From positions 1,133,934 through 1,197,933 of the forward strand of contig BTPG01000005.1 in the NCBI GenBank assembly GCA_036245525.1: 64,000 bases of DNA. The letters run 5' to 3'. Both the position numbers and the translations under genes were made by a program. Under the pieces are notes generated by a model. That model made no database searches and was not told the DNA's origin. It saw only the letters and a program-made list of their open reading frames with translations. Of the stretch, positions 1-11,508 are shown one piece after another. This stretch comes from Semisulcospira habei. Its lineage: Eukaryota; Mollusca; Gastropoda; Semisulcospiridae. Numbering within the stretch: the stretch's first letter is position 1; each line of letters begins with the position of its first letter.

Positions 1-660
1 TTGCATGCAGCTGACATGACTTGGGTGTAACGTGTGTTGTGTTCGTTGTTCCCACAAATGTTCCTGTTGATCAGCCTCATATAAAATAGTTAACATTCCT
101 GCCGAGGTATTTTAGCAAAGCAAAACGCATTCTGTCATAACAGACACTTTTCCTTTGTCTCTATCGTACTTCTTTTTCAGGCTTGTATCTTTATTTGACA
201 TTTTAATTGAATTTCAACTAGTTTATAGTCAGTATTGTACTGTATATTAAAATCAGACAGCTACATAATGAATAAGTGTAACAACTCAACGTATGCTGGG
301 GGGCAGCGATTTTTGCACAGTGTAGTCCCACATTCTTCACACCGTAGGCAATCTCGGCGCAGCCGCGACCATTCCTGCACATCATAGTCCCAACATCAGG
401 CACCCTTTTCAGCTCGAAAGAGAATAAAATTCCCTAATTTAAACACAGAATTCCACTGCATTTAGTGTAGTGTGGACGCTGTTTTGCAGCAGAATCTGTC
501 CCATCGAATCGGACACATTATCGATCAAATTTTAAAAGGTCACCGATTTCTTCAAATTATGACAATTTCCCACCAGCTTTCGAAATTCTGCAAAGAGCAG
601 CAGATGTTCAATTCTATTTGCTGCTAGCAGATGTTTGAAATGAACAATATCGACTTATAT
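1..660. other. No gene or recognised repeat
   Basis: AT-rich unique-looking sequence; short ORFs only, none with recognisable motifs or splice context. Confidence 0.6.
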
Positions 661-937
661 TTTGTCAGATACAAGCATAAATTGCAGCCTAGTGGGTCTT
701 CGGGGACGTAGTCCCGCCTTCCACACTGTAGTCCTGTCTACATACCCTGAAGCCTATAATAATAACATAAAGAAGCATGAAGAACAAAGAACATATATAT
801 ATGTGTATATATATATATATATGTATGCAGACGGGACAGCGTGGGCATGGTTCATCTTGTTATTTACTTAGCCGAAAGAAAGTCGGTCAAAATTAAATCC
901 GTTTATCTCGAAATCTTTTCGAGATCTAATTCCCAAT

Positions 938-1012
938 GTGCTGGTCTGTGATTCTGGACATTGCGGCTCGACTTCGAACCTTAAGGTCCAAAATCACAGG
1001 ACAGCCCGCACA
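938..1012. repeat. Palindrome family C hairpin
   Basis: GTGCTGGTCTGTGATTCTGG against CCAAAATCACAGGACAGC. Confidence 0.7.
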
Positions 1013-1171
1013 CAAATGCCAGCAGTGGTTTTCTTTTCAACTAATTTCGGAATAAATTCACTATAGTTATGCAGACAGTCTCCAGTCCATCCTCCCCATT
1101 CAAAATTCAGCCTTTCGTGAAACTGAATAATCAATGCCACGTCTGGGTGGGAACGGATTTTCAAAATAAAT

Positions 1172-1262
1172 CGGTGTGCTTGTCTCTGATTTTGGGCCTT
1201 GCGGCCGTGGGCCTTTAGGTCCAAGGCCACGAGGCCCGAAATCAGAGACGAACACATCGTAA
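1172..1262. repeat. Palindrome family C hairpin
   Basis: GTGCTTGTCTCTGATTTTGG against CCGAAATCAGAGACGAACAC. Both arms carry the change GTCTCTGA / TCAGAGAC. Confidence 0.75.
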
Positions 1263-1377
1263 GCTATCCTTTCCTTTACGAGCGCCCAGACAATCAGGCA
1301 CTCCGTAGAAACTGTCACAATTCTGGTCCAGTCGTTTGCAATTACCTTCAGCTGATGTTCCAGCTCTGTCTGCCTTA

Positions 1378-1435
<58 letters not shown>

Positions 1436-1510
1436 TACTTTATATAGCGCTTATCCTCCAAATAAATGGTGCTCTAAGCGCTTTACATGATCAAAAATCA
1501 CAGAACAAAA
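1378..1510 (-). repeat. AAT microsatellite plus SINE/LINE 3' tail
   Basis: 19 AAT units (1378-1434) followed on the minus sense by the repeat terminus AAGCGCTATATAAAGTAC. This tail type recurs at 2905-2970 and 33305-33345. Confidence 0.7.
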
Positions 1511-1624
1511 AGCACAAGAAAGAAAACACTACAATAAATGTTACAAAACCTAAATTGACACGTATCAAAAGCTCACACATTACACACACACCGTTACAAG
1601 AACAGTTACTGCCAAAGATTGCTA

Positions 1625-2193
1625 AAGCAGTTCACGATCTCGGACGAACCAGGTTGGTGCTTAATTGGACGATCTAAAGATACGGCGAACCTAGTTCGAA
1701 GTAGTTCACGAACTTCGTCAAACCACAGTTCGCTGTCGGAAAAGGTTCGCTCAACGTGTTGAGCAAACAAAAGCGAATCTTTTCTCTGATTGGTCAAAAC
1801 TTGTACCCTCTTCTGCGTTGGAGATAAGAAGACAGTCACCGATACAAACAAATATGGTGGATGGTGATATTTCACTCGTGCGAAGAACAAGACCTATTTT
1901 TATTTATTTGTGGGAGGCGCAACTCTGTTTGTGGGGTCGCTACTGCAAGGAGTACAAAAACAAACATCGTTCAAATCGCGAAGCGGCATAGCGGCAGCCA
2001 TTTTGAACACCTTCGCAGACAGTAAGTACGCCGAATCAAGCACTTCAGTTAAGAAAGAGAACCATGGCAAACCTGGTTTGCTGAAGTTCGCCGCTAGGTT
2101 AGTTCAACCTCAATTAAGAAACGAACCAAAAGATCGCCGATCTTCTCCGATCTAGGTTTGCCGATCAATAGTTCGTCTAATTAAGAACAGCTC
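1625..2193 (-). mobile_element. Harbinger-like MITE copy 1
   Basis: One of four ~0.6-kb copies with imperfect inverted ends GAGCTGTTCTTAATTGGACG / AGCATGTTCTTAATTAAACG. Flanked here by TAA on both sides. The end near 1625 lacks about 40 bases of the terminal repeat. TWA target duplications fit the PIF/Harbinger superfamily. Confidence 0.75.
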
Positions 2194-2451
2194 TAACGCA
2201 CTGAAATTGCATCTAACTATACGCATAAGAAAACAGATAGGTCTTGCAAGAGCAGTGATTTGAAAGCAGAGAGAGTTGGAGCATGTCTGACATGGGATGG
2301 AAGGTCGTTCCAGGGGATTGGACCGAAATAAGGAAAGGCACGCTGGCTAGACTTCTTTCGCCTAGGAAACCTGAAAATACGCGTGTCTGATGCTGAACGG
2401 GTGGATCTTGAAGGCGTGTAAATATGAACCAGGTCGGACAAATATGGCTGC

Positions 2452-2641
2452 TTAACCCTTTCAGCCCCAAGGTCCCATTTCTCACGTTTTGGAGGTGTTG
2501 ACTGACGACTATGTACCAGTTGCAGGAGATGGCCTGACCATGATAATTCAAGGGTAGTGCCAGATTAGCTTGGCGCCTACCCTTGAATTATCATGGTCAG
2601 GTCATCTCCTGCTAAAGGGATGGAGGGCTAAAAGGGTTAAA
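2452..2641. mobile_element. Palindrome family A, TTAA-bounded
   Basis: TTAA CCCTTTCAGCCCC at one end and GGGCTAAAAGGGTTAA at the other. Core arm AATTCAAGGGTAGTGCC... with GGCGCC at the tip; the right arm here has lost its inner half. TTAA with CCC/GGG ends suggests a piggyBac-type non-autonomous element. Confidence 0.8.
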
Positions 2642-2741
2642 ACGCATCGTGTTTCTGCTGCCTGTAGTTACAACCTACACTGATCCTTCTTTATGGTCTT
2701 TCCTTTCTTCAACAGCCCTCGGCAGTATCGGTTCTCGTAAT

Positions 2742-2746
2742 GGTGT

Positions 2747-2820
<74 letters not shown>
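2742..2820. repeat. GT microsatellite
   Basis: Uninterrupted GT run. Confidence 0.95.
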
Positions 2821-2825
<5 letters not shown>

Positions 2826-2904
2826 CAAGCCTTGATATATTTTGTTTTACTTGTAACGTTCATTACAACATTTTACTTTTCCAGTAACTTGTCATTGTTG
2901 TTGT

Positions 2905-3089
2905 TTTTGTAAAGCGCTTACTGAGAGCATCAATGATAATTTGGAGGTTAAGCGATATATAAATTTACATCACCACCATCATCATCATATTATTATTAAG
3001 TTATTATTATTATTATTATTACTATTATTATATCGTCGTCGTCGTCATCATCATCATCATCGTATTATTATTATTATTATTATTATTAT

Positions 3090-3151
<62 letters not shown>

Positions 3152-3305
3152 CTATTGATCAAGTTTGTTCGGCTTTTGGCAGGAACTGAGACATAATTTA
3201 TTATTATTGATCAAGTTTTGTTCCGTGTTTTGCAGGAACAGAGACACATATTACTACTACTACTACTATTATTATGACTATTATTATTATTATTATTATT
3301 ATGGA
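2905..3305 (+). repeat. Repeat 3' tail followed by compound trinucleotide microsatellite
   Basis: AAGCGATATATAAATTTAC (tail motif) leads into CAC, CAT, ATT, TCG and AGT trinucleotide runs (2970-3150). A duplicated GATCAAGTTTGTTC flank and a second ATT/ACT run follow at 3244-3302. Confidence 0.8.
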
Positions 3306-3528
3306 CCCAGTTTTTGCTCCGCTTTTGGCGGGAAAAGAGACGGCTGTGACACATAAGGTCAGATTTGGAGGCCTGCATGACTGCCCAAATGATGCGCAGT
3401 TAGCCGTGAGCTTACCCAATGTTTCCCCTCTAATCAAGCGTCTACCGCGACGCCAAAAAGAGGGGAAGCAAAAATCAATGATGGTGTCCAGGAGATACTG
3501 AGACGGTGCATCGCTTGAGAGAGGGCGT

Positions 3529-3615
3529 ACCCATCCTGTTAAAACCGGGCGGTCACTCCTTCGTCGTGGCTGACGTCACGACGAAGGAGTGATCTCCCTG
3601 TTTTAACAGGATGGG
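3529..3615. repeat. Single-copy long hairpin
   Basis: CCATCCTGTTAAAAC / GTTTTAACAGGATGG outer and TCACTCCTTCGTCGTG / CACGACGAAGGAGTGA inner arms. Confidence 0.83.
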
Positions 3616-3888
3616 AAATACCTCCAGCCATAAACCCCCCCCCATAAATCTAGTCCTAACCCCCCCCCCCCCATTTCCACCCCGGCCACCCCCACCCCGT
3701 CCCCCCCCTCCTCCCCTTACCATAAATCCAGCCCTAAACCCATAAAAAGTCGTGTTTTTTTCTAGGCTGAGCGGTCATACCTCGAGAACTGAAAGCCAGC
3801 TGCCGCCATTCTCTCCAGAGAGGTTATATACCGCGCTCTTAAAACATATCATAAAAAAATAAAAAGCCATAAAAAGTGCGAAACACGA

Positions 3889-3894
3889 ACACGC

Positions 3895-3936
<42 letters not shown>
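3889..3936. repeat. CA microsatellite
   Basis: CA run. Confidence 0.95.
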
Positions 3937-3937
<1 letters not shown>

Positions 3938-4440
3938 GAGAGAGACATGCATACATGTGCCAAGCTATTATTTCAACGTCCTGGAAATACTGTGGATCGC
4001 ATCTTTCCCCAAATATGTCGTACAGCGATGGTGTAAAGGGCTACCCACAAACATGAATCCGATACGAAACCGATCCGAATCCGAAACGGGTCCAAAACAG
4101 AAAAAAAAAAAATCGTGCAAGTCCTATTCATGTTTGTATGTTTTCATATGTCCGATGAGATAAACGAATTCGCATCCGGCTTGGTACGAAAATGACGCAA
4201 TTTTGGAAGGAAAATTGCATCATCGCATCGGATTCGTGAGTATCCTCTTATAGAAACGTAGCTTTAGCATGCAACGTCCTAACTATAAAACGGAAAACCA
4301 ATGTTGACATTTGGGTCAGAATGATTATGTGATCCGAGGCCTTGTTCAAAAGGGGGGGGGGGGGGGGCCATGAACATCGCCTGTAGCGCTACAGCTTGTT
4401 AACAAGATTCATTTAGTCAACAAACTCATAATAAACATCT

Positions 4441-4804
4441 GTAACCCATTTAGCTCCGATGCACTACAGCAGTAAGTGGATCACCTGATAATTCAAGGGT
4501 AGTGCCAGATTAGCTTGGCGCCGTAAATAGATCGACCATGATAATTCAAGGATGGTGCAAGATTAGCTTGGCGCCGTAAGTGGATCGACCATGATAATTC
4601 AAGGATAGTGCCAGATTAGCTTGGCGCCGTAAATGGATCGACCATGATATTCAGGATAGTGCAGATAGCTTGGCGCTTACGGCGCCAAGTTAATCTGGCA
4701 CTATCCTTGAATTATTATGGTCGATCCATCTCCTGCAACTGATACACGGTGGTTAAATGGCCTCAAAAATTTGAGAAATGTGGCCTTGGGGTTAAATGGG
4801 TTAA
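4441..4804. mobile_element. Palindrome family A with four tandem left arms
   Basis: GTAA at the left (degenerate TTAA), TTAA at the right. Four head-to-tail copies of the left arm (about 4484-4675), each ending GGCGCC or GGCGCT, face a single right arm (4680-4728). Confidence 0.85.
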
Positions 4805-5391
4805 AGTGTGATTTGTAATGCATTTTGGTAAATGCTATCGTAAGCATATTTTCTTGTTGCCGGAACCTTTCCGTTGTCCTGTTACTTTTTCAGTTGGTCC
4901 TTACAACTCCCATTTCTCCTCCCCCACCCCCTCACCTCCCCCTCCCCACCATAACCCTCTTTTCTCATCTGCATCGACAAATCTTCGCAGACGGCTTTTT
5001 ATTCCCCCATCAGTTGTATGCGGGGTCCATCTACTACGATTGGAAATCGAAATCCTTGTGATGACGTCGAGAATTTCGGCCCTACTAACGAGGCATGAAT
5101 CTGAGATGAGATGGTGTTTTTACAGTATCTCGGTCGAATATGGCCAGCACCTAACCCAACGCCATCCAACTGCAACAGGCATAGATGTTCATGCGCCCCC
5201 CCCCCACCCCCACCCTCCCTCCACTGAAATTGGCCCCATCTCTTCCTGACACTTAGAGTGGAATTTGATGAAATTTGCATCGGTCATACGGTTCCAACAC
5301 CTTCGGACTGCCGAGAAAGAGCAAACAAAACCCAACTGCAAGAGACACTGAACCAGATCAGGGCCGGATCAATCAGTTTTTAAGGTGGTAG

Positions 5392-5393
<2 letters not shown>

Positions 5394-5458
<65 letters not shown>
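5394..5458. repeat. GT microsatellite
   Basis: GT run. Confidence 0.95.
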
Positions 5459-5460
<2 letters not shown>

Positions 5461-5700
5461 CAATTTGTTTTTTTCTATTGCCAGGGTCTAGTATATATCA
5501 AAACACCACAACCGAAACTGTTCTTCTGAAGTACATTAAAGCACGCCCCCCCCCCCCCCCACCCACCCCCTCCCTCCTTCTCGGACCATGTTGTGGACTG
5601 GCTGTGAATTTATTTATTTTTAAGCCGGGGGGAGGGGGGGGTGCTGTAGTACCAAAGCCCCCCCCCCTTCTGGATCCGGCCCTGCAGATATAAATCCAAC

Positions 5701-5767
5701 TGCAAGAGACATAGATCCTCATGAGTCCCCGCAGTTGCGGGGGCTCATGAGGATCTATGCCTCTTGC
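5701..5767. repeat. Palindrome family B hairpin
   Basis: CAAGAGACATAGATCCTCAT ... perfect inverse around CCGCAGTTGCGG. Family B consensus arm is CAAGAGGCATAGATCCTCAT. Confidence 0.85.
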
Positions 5768-6249
5768 TGACAGCACCTTGAATCGTTGGACGGGCGAAGC
5801 TCTTTGGCTTTTAATTAACTAAGTTTGCCGCAGAAACTCAATTAGCCAGCAGTGAAGAGATTAAACCGTAGGAGTTGTCTGCGACCGGATAGAATTTTGA
5901 CTTCAAAAAGATGTCTCATTATTTCTGGTCACGAAGTCCTCCCTTTCAATGCCTGGCTAAAGACAGTTATAGAACGCCATTCAGAGGTATTCAAGCGGCA
6001 CTAGACTATTGTGCTATAATGAGGCTTGGCCAAGGATACAGCACGTGTGCTTTGTATAGAGTTACCGCGGGGTAAATTTACACAAATTAGTGCTATGGGG
6101 AACTTTCCCTTTTAAAAAAAACAAAACAATGCCATCCTCTTCAAACCTGACTACCTTGCACAAAACATGACACGATAAAATGCAATCAATACGCTTATAA
6201 AATATTTTATATTTGTTTTCAAGAACCACAACGTTAGAAGGGCAATTAC

Positions 6250-6370
6250 CTTCGTGGTTTGGATCGCAAGGGCCATATTTCCAAGAATATCGAATCAGGC
6301 GAAATTCACACCCGCAATCGCCGAATACGTTTCGGACGAAATTCCCCAAATGGACCTCGCCTGGAGTTAT
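6250..6370 (-). other. Candidate orphan exon, Cys-containing
   Basis: Minus-strand block of 121 nt with ACCGCAG acceptor and CACGAAG/GTAATT donor, open, reading ITPGEVHLGNFVRNVFGDCG, then EFRLIRYSWKYGPCDPN. Looks like an exon of an extracellular protein; no neighbours found to complete it. Unknown function, may be chance or a gene fragment. Confidence 0.3.
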
Positions 6371-6472
6371 CTGCGGTAGACGTGAAACGTGACGCCGGCG
6401 GAAGAAAAAGTCACGGCCACACAATACCCCACTAACGAGACATCGGGGAATGCAGCAGAAGATAATTGTGTA

Positions 6473-6542
6473 AGGGTCTGTGATGATGGACCTTAACGCT
6501 CCACAGCCATAAGGTTCAATATCACAGACCAGCACACACGGA
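6473..6542. repeat. Palindrome family C hairpin
   Basis: GGTCTGTGATGATGGACCTT against AAGGTTCAATATCACAGACC. Confidence 0.72.
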
Positions 6543-6659
6543 CCTCAGACCACCTAGGCAAAGCTTTTCCAAGGAAGTTTGTACTTGGGGAAAACTAGAA
6601 GAGAAAAGACGTACACTTCCGTACTGTCACAAATCGCCTGCGCCTGTGCACAGCTGTAT

Positions 6660-6875
6660 TTAACTCCTTCTACCCCAGACACACCACAGCAAGATAAGGA
6701 TCGACTATGATAGTTCAAGGGTGATGCCAGAATAGCTTGGCGCCCATATGGGCGCCAAGCTATTCTGGCATCACCCTTGAACTATCATGGTCGATCTGTG
6801 TCCTGCACTAGAGTGCAGTCTTCAGAGGACAACGGCAACATTTGGGGATTTCGGTGTTGGGGCAGAATGAGTTAA
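6660..6875. mobile_element. Palindrome family A, CTCCTTCTACCCC subtype
   Basis: TTAA at both ends with CTCCTTCTACCCC / GGGGCAGAATGAG termini. Arms carry the AGTTCAAGGGTGATGCCAGA variant on both sides. Confidence 0.85.
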
Positions 6876-6881
6876 GCACAG

Positions 6882-7266
6882 TTCACCCATTTAACCTCAT
6901 CGCCACGTTTCCAAACTTTTAGAAGTGTCACAACAACTATGTACCAGAGGCCAGTTGCACGAGCGAGCCTAGTCCTGCACCAGCCACTAAGCAAGGTGCG
7001 CCGCTGAGCGGGCATAGTCCAGGGGCCAGTTGCATGAGCGAGCCTAGTCCTGCACCAGCCACTAAGCAAGGTCCGCCGCTATAGCGGGGTGCTTAGTCCT
7101 TGCTTAGTGGCTGGCGCAGGACTAAGCTCGCGCATGCAACTGGCCCTAGTTCCAGGAGTTGGATCGACCATGATAATTCAAGGGTAGTGCCAAATTAGCT
7201 TGGCACTACCCTTGAATTATCACGGTCGATACATCTGCTGTGGTGCGCTGGGGCTAAAAGTGTTAG
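6882..7266. mobile_element. Palindrome family A containing a second nested palindrome
   Basis: The A-type hairpin (7150-7232) has a different palindrome inserted beside it at about 6949-7146: arm GGCCAGTTGCA..GAGCCTAGTCC..CACTAAGCAAGG. The left arm of the inserted palindrome is itself present twice in tandem (6951 and 7021). Confidence 0.8.
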
Positions 7267-7364
7267 CCATAGCTGATTGATTGATATACACCGCGCGCAG
7301 AGCATGTTCTGAGCAACCTTTAAAGTTTTTGTTTGGTTGTTGTTTTTTTGTTGTTTTATTTAAA

Positions 7365-7480
7365 GACAACGTGATCTTATAAGACACGTGTTCTCTCAAG
7401 AGAAGCCTTTAAAGGCCTAAGTGTCACCTGTAGATAAAGACCCTCATTTAGAGGTTACAGTCACCCAAAAGAAGGTCTTC
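7365..7480 (+). repeat. Dispersed repeat containing GTGATCTTA...GACA motif
   Basis: Related to 9046-9233, 53455-53600 and (inverted) 55775-55915: AACCT..., GTGGTCTTA, GTGCTC, CACCTGTCATTAAAGACC, CATCAT. Identity unknown. Confidence 0.5.
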
Positions 7481-7486
7481 AACGAC

Positions 7487-7545
7487 AAGAGTTAGTTATT
7501 TGGGTTTAACGCCGAGCAGGCGACTAAGGCCATCTCACGGCGGTT
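7487..7545 (+). repeat. Repeat end, inverted copy at 30247-30312
   Basis: TATTTGGGTTTAACGCCGAG and CAGGCGACTAAGGCCAT occur inverted at 30247-30312, where they end in AACT repeats. Probably the 3' end of an unidentified retroelement. Confidence 0.7.
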
Positions 7546-7670
7546 CAACGACAAGAGATCTCTAGTGGTTGCTAAGTACAGGTTTGCGCTACTAATTGTC
7601 TTACTTGAAACGTATCCCAGTAAGACGCTGCGCCGGTGTGAGGAGATTTTTCAGAATGGGTTACTGCCTG

Positions 7671-7791
7671 ATCAGTACACATACCAAGGGGAATTACTCA
7701 GCACTGGACGGTTAGATCCCCTGCCCCCTGGGCAGGGGATCCAAATGCTTGTTATGTCCAGCGCTGAGTAATTCCCCTTGGTATTTGTACT
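7671..7791. repeat. Single-copy long hairpin
   Basis: CAGTACACATACCAAGGGGA ... TCCCCTTGGTATTTGTACTG with inner GATCCCCTGCCCC / GGGCAGGGGATC. Confidence 0.85.
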
Positions 7792-9040
7792 GTTCTATCT
7801 GTTTGCCTGATCATTTTCCAGCATTTGAAATGATCCCCCATTACATCTTATCCTGAAGATGCGCCACACAGACGCACACACGACCCATCTGAACAATTTG
7901 GAAATTTGAAAGCGGAAGAAGCTAATCCTGAATAAACCTAAATTTAGTTGCTGGTTATGTCAACCTTTGGCCGGGTCACAAAGTATGACCGGAAACAGCA
8001 GCAATCAGTCAGAACTTCACTCACACCAAAACGTCATGCGACTCAAGAAACAAAAGACACAAACAACGCAAACCCCAGAAGGTAAACAACAAAGAAACAA
8101 ACACCAAAAAAGACATATGGTAAAAAATAAATAAATTTAAAAAAAAAACCAAGAAGCAACAACACGTACTTGTGCGCTCCAAGTGCCTTGTGTTCAAGAC
8201 CCCCCTTCTCATGTCTCTGTCCGAGCGGATCAACGTCGTTGAAGAAGCATGGCATCTGAAATAGAACAAAAAATCACCATTTGTAACATAAGCAGTTGGA
8301 ACACCGTGGATTCCTCATCCATGTCCTTTCATATGCAAGCGGCATAGACCCTCATGAACCATGCAGCTGCAGGGGTTCATGGGTCTATGCCTCTTGCTAA
8401 AATGGATTGAACTCATTTACATCTGAATTTGAGCGACCATCTGCTTTTACAGTCTCAGCCTGCGCAAAGAATGTAGTGAGCGATGCTTGCCGCCTGTTTG
8501 CAAGTCACGTTATGTGTAATGCGGATAATGCGAAACGTGCCGACATATACACGGGGTACTGACGGGATGGAGGGGCGGGGGTGGGGGAGGGAGGGGGGGG
8601 GGGGCGCGGCTGAGGCAGACACAAAGTAAACCTCACACATCTGCACAGAAGGCATAAATTCAAAAGCTTATAATACTGATGAGCAAAAGAAATGTGACAT
8701 CATCAGATTCATCGGAAACGGTTCAGCGTGTCGAGCCTAAAGATGTTGTGTTTCTGTTGCTCGTCAGTTCATATTCAGATTCCTGTCTCTAGCATGCAAA
8801 GATCGGCGTCTAAGTCCCAGAGGCGGTCGTGGTGTCCAAGTGGGCGTGACTTCACGCCTGAGAGGGCAGGAATGCTCGAGAGTTATGGCGGGCAAACAGT
8901 TCGTTATTTTCGCCCGGTACTTCACACTCATTTACTGGGACAGCTGGAGCCAATCATTCGTCACCAACAGGTACAGATTCTAATGAGCTCCTGCGGCATG
9001 CGTACTACCTAACATCACAACGTAATATTGCACAGTAGAA
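7792..9040. other. No gene recognised
   Basis: Apart from the family B hairpin at 8335-8398 and a poly-G tract near 8580-8605, only short, unconvincing ORFs. Confidence 0.55.
8335..8398. repeat. Palindrome family B hairpin
   Basis: GCAAGCGGCATAGACCCTCA and inverse around GCAGCTGC. Confidence 0.82.
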
Positions 9041-9045
9041 CCTGT

Positions 9046-9233
9046 TTGCGCAACAGCATATATTTTGCAAGGACAAAGTGGTCTTAAAAACTGAACAGGT
9101 GCTCTTCCACATGAAATCCTGGTGAACAAAATGTTTCACCTGTCGTTAAAGACCATCATTTTGGTGGCTGTAGCTGTGGCTGTGGCTGTAGTCACCTAAC
9201 TGACGGTCTTTAATGACAGGTGATTTTTCACAG
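9046..9233 (+). repeat. Dispersed repeat with internal inverted TCACCTGTCGTTAAAGACC
   Basis: CAGTAGAACCTGTTTGCGCA start. TCACCTGTCGTTAAAGACC at 9136 is inverted at 9210-9230 (GGTCTTTAATGACAGGTGA), forming a hairpin with a GGCTGT loop repeat. Confidence 0.65.
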
Positions 9234-9279
9234 GGTGGCCGCTCAAAGCAGCTTCTGTTGTGCACGTTGGCATACAGTG

Positions 9280-9496
9280 TTAACTCTTTTAGTCCCCGGG
9301 ACCCTGCAGCAGGAGATGGTGTTGATCATGATAATTCAAGGGTGGTGCCAGATGAGTTTGGCGCCTTCAGGCGCCAAGCTCATCTGGCACTACCCTTGAA
9401 TTATCATGATCAATCCATCTCCTATAACTGGGTACATAGTCGTTAGGCAACACCTCCAACATTTGAGAAATGGGACCTTGAGGCTGAAAGTGTTAA
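9280..9496. mobile_element. Palindrome family A
   Basis: TTAA at both ends. The change GATGAG in the left arm is matched by CTCATC in the right. Confidence 0.85.
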
Positions 9497-9638
9497 TATC
9501 AAGTACGAGCATGTCTAGTTCTACACGCGCTGCCTGAGCTAACGCGACAGCTCCGACACCACGACAGTTCATGCAGTTTCCGCTAATACAATCATAATAA
9601 ATACTTGGACGTCACCACACGTCGGACGACGATATTAA

Positions 9639-10030
9639 AGGTCCTGGTTCAGCAATTAGTCAGTTGAGGACAGCGAAAAAAAATTTCGAAGTCCCTACCT
9701 GACTTGAAGTGCAACCCTGACAGGGCCTCATCAGATGGGATCCCCGAACATTCACGTTACTATAGCTGCTGTAGAGTGTCAGACGTCCTTGACGGCTGTC
9801 ACAGTTCATGCAAACAGGTATACGCCACTCAGCTGCCAAAGGTCACTTCCAGTTGCATCTGTCCGTACACGGTAACACCCACAATTCTCGTGCAACAACA
9901 ACGAAAGATGACTATCCAACTTTCACTTCTGGGCCGGTACTGGGAAGCACTGAGCGACGTCCACAGCGTCCAAAAATGGCCCAGGGAATGGTGACGGTAC
10001 GTCGAACATGCTATATCGTGGTCTTCTCAT
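9639..10030 (+). repeat. Left terminal inverted repeat of the 7.4-kb transposon
   Basis: Matches the reverse complement of 16672-17063 with scattered differences. The outer 65 bases are nearly identical and the inner part is more diverged. Confidence 0.85.
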
Positions 10031-10328
10031 TTCTTATGTCCTCGCATTTATCCAAAACAAGGTTTCCTCGAAAGCGTTTGCAAACAACAAGTCTTTATGG
10101 TAGTCGCCATTTTTACGAAGGGAAGCTACTAGATAATGTTTGTGTAAGGGACAGCACTCCCGTGCTAAGCAACGCGCAAACGCCCACCTCAAAACGATTT
10201 TATTTTTCACAAAAGCCTGGGAGATAATTTACAGGTCATCATGCAACAATGTGATGTGCATGGGTGACAGTGCGAGAATATGAAATGAATGTAAACGGGA
10301 CATAAATATGCCCCATAAATCCATGGCC

Positions 10329-10395
10329 AGCAAGCGATATACATTCCCATGAGCTCCTGCGGATGCAGGGGCTCATGAGAATGTATGACGTTTGC
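10329..10395. repeat. Palindrome family B hairpin inside the 7.4-kb transposon
   Basis: Diverged arms ATACATTCCCATGAGCTCCT / GGGGCTCATGAGAATGTAT. Confidence 0.75.
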
Positions 10396-10641
10396 ATTTG
10401 GAACAGGCTGGCTGAAGGCCTGTTCTGTCTGAACCAAACAGCTGAAATTCAGCTTTTCGGGATTTTGAAAAGCTGAATCAGCTTCTAGGAGTGAAGACGG
10501 TCACCCATTGATGTGATTGTGCCTGTTCGTGTGTGTTACACGGACATAAAATTTGATTCCATTATAAGAATCTAAGCACTAGGTAATATTTTGCTTTGTC
10601 GTTTACTTCTCATCTTGTTTTTTGTTTTTTTGTATCACAAA

Positions 10642-10811
10642 AGATAATTACCGTCTGCAAACTTGATGAGTTCAGTGATAATATTTTCTCCCCAGACCAA
10701 CTGCTGTCTATGCACACGCAATGCACCCTGCCCAATGCATACCTCATGCAGGTGCCTGACAGCAAACACCGATACACCAACTACAAGCTAAAGGGTGCAC
10801 GAGCAAACGAG
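10642..10811 (+). other. Exon-like open block, unassigned
   Basis: Plus-strand open frame reading TVCKLDEFSDNIFSPDQLL, then a Cys/Met-rich middle and HRYTNYKLKGARANER. It lies just inside the left inverted repeat and could be a second, oppositely oriented gene of the transposon. The downstream splice site is weak (GC donor). I do not recognise the protein. Confidence 0.25.
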
Positions 10812-11508
10812 AGGCAAGTTTCAAAATAATTAGATACAGGGCCGCAGCAGATGGTTCCGGCCTTCGCCATACCAATAATGTATACATTTTTTTGACAAGA
10901 CCATATAATTATGTCTGTTTATGCCCTCGACCCAAATTAATTTAAATGTTACTAATTTTTCCATTTTTGGGGGGTTGTGCGAATTCTTCCCCCCCCCCCC
11001 CCCCCCCCCTGCCCGATTGACTTTAGGAAGCAGATGAAAGCAAGCTGGCATCATGCAGGCATGCACCCCTTCGGCTGGAGCATTAGGTTTCTTTCACCTC
11101 GTGCTATGGTTATGAGATATGAAATAAATGTTAGGAAACAGATATATATATATATTATGTAATTGGTATTCTAACCACAATATATTTCATTCATAGTTTA
11201 TCTATGTTTGCACGGACAGCAAACCATGTGGGATTTATTTCTGATTACTCCATATAGCAATGTTCTCTATCAGAAAACTGAAATGACTCAACCCGCAAAA
11301 ATAAATATCAAGGAAATATATCAGTTCACAACAGCAAGAGGTATATCTCACTTGATCTTCATTTTGTGACAAAAACATTGTTTTCAAATACACTTCAACG
11401 TATGGCTTATTTGTTTATATCTGTACTGAGTGAAACTGTTAAAAATGCCTTTCATTGTGAGGCTTCTCTTATGAGTTTACCAAAATCGTCAAGTACATCA
11501 ATAAGTGT

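Noticed and set aside
6062..6535. 157-residue minus-strand ORF as a complete gene
   Set aside because: It starts inside a family C hairpin and its middle has convincing splice sites, so only the 6250-6370 block was kept, as a candidate exon.
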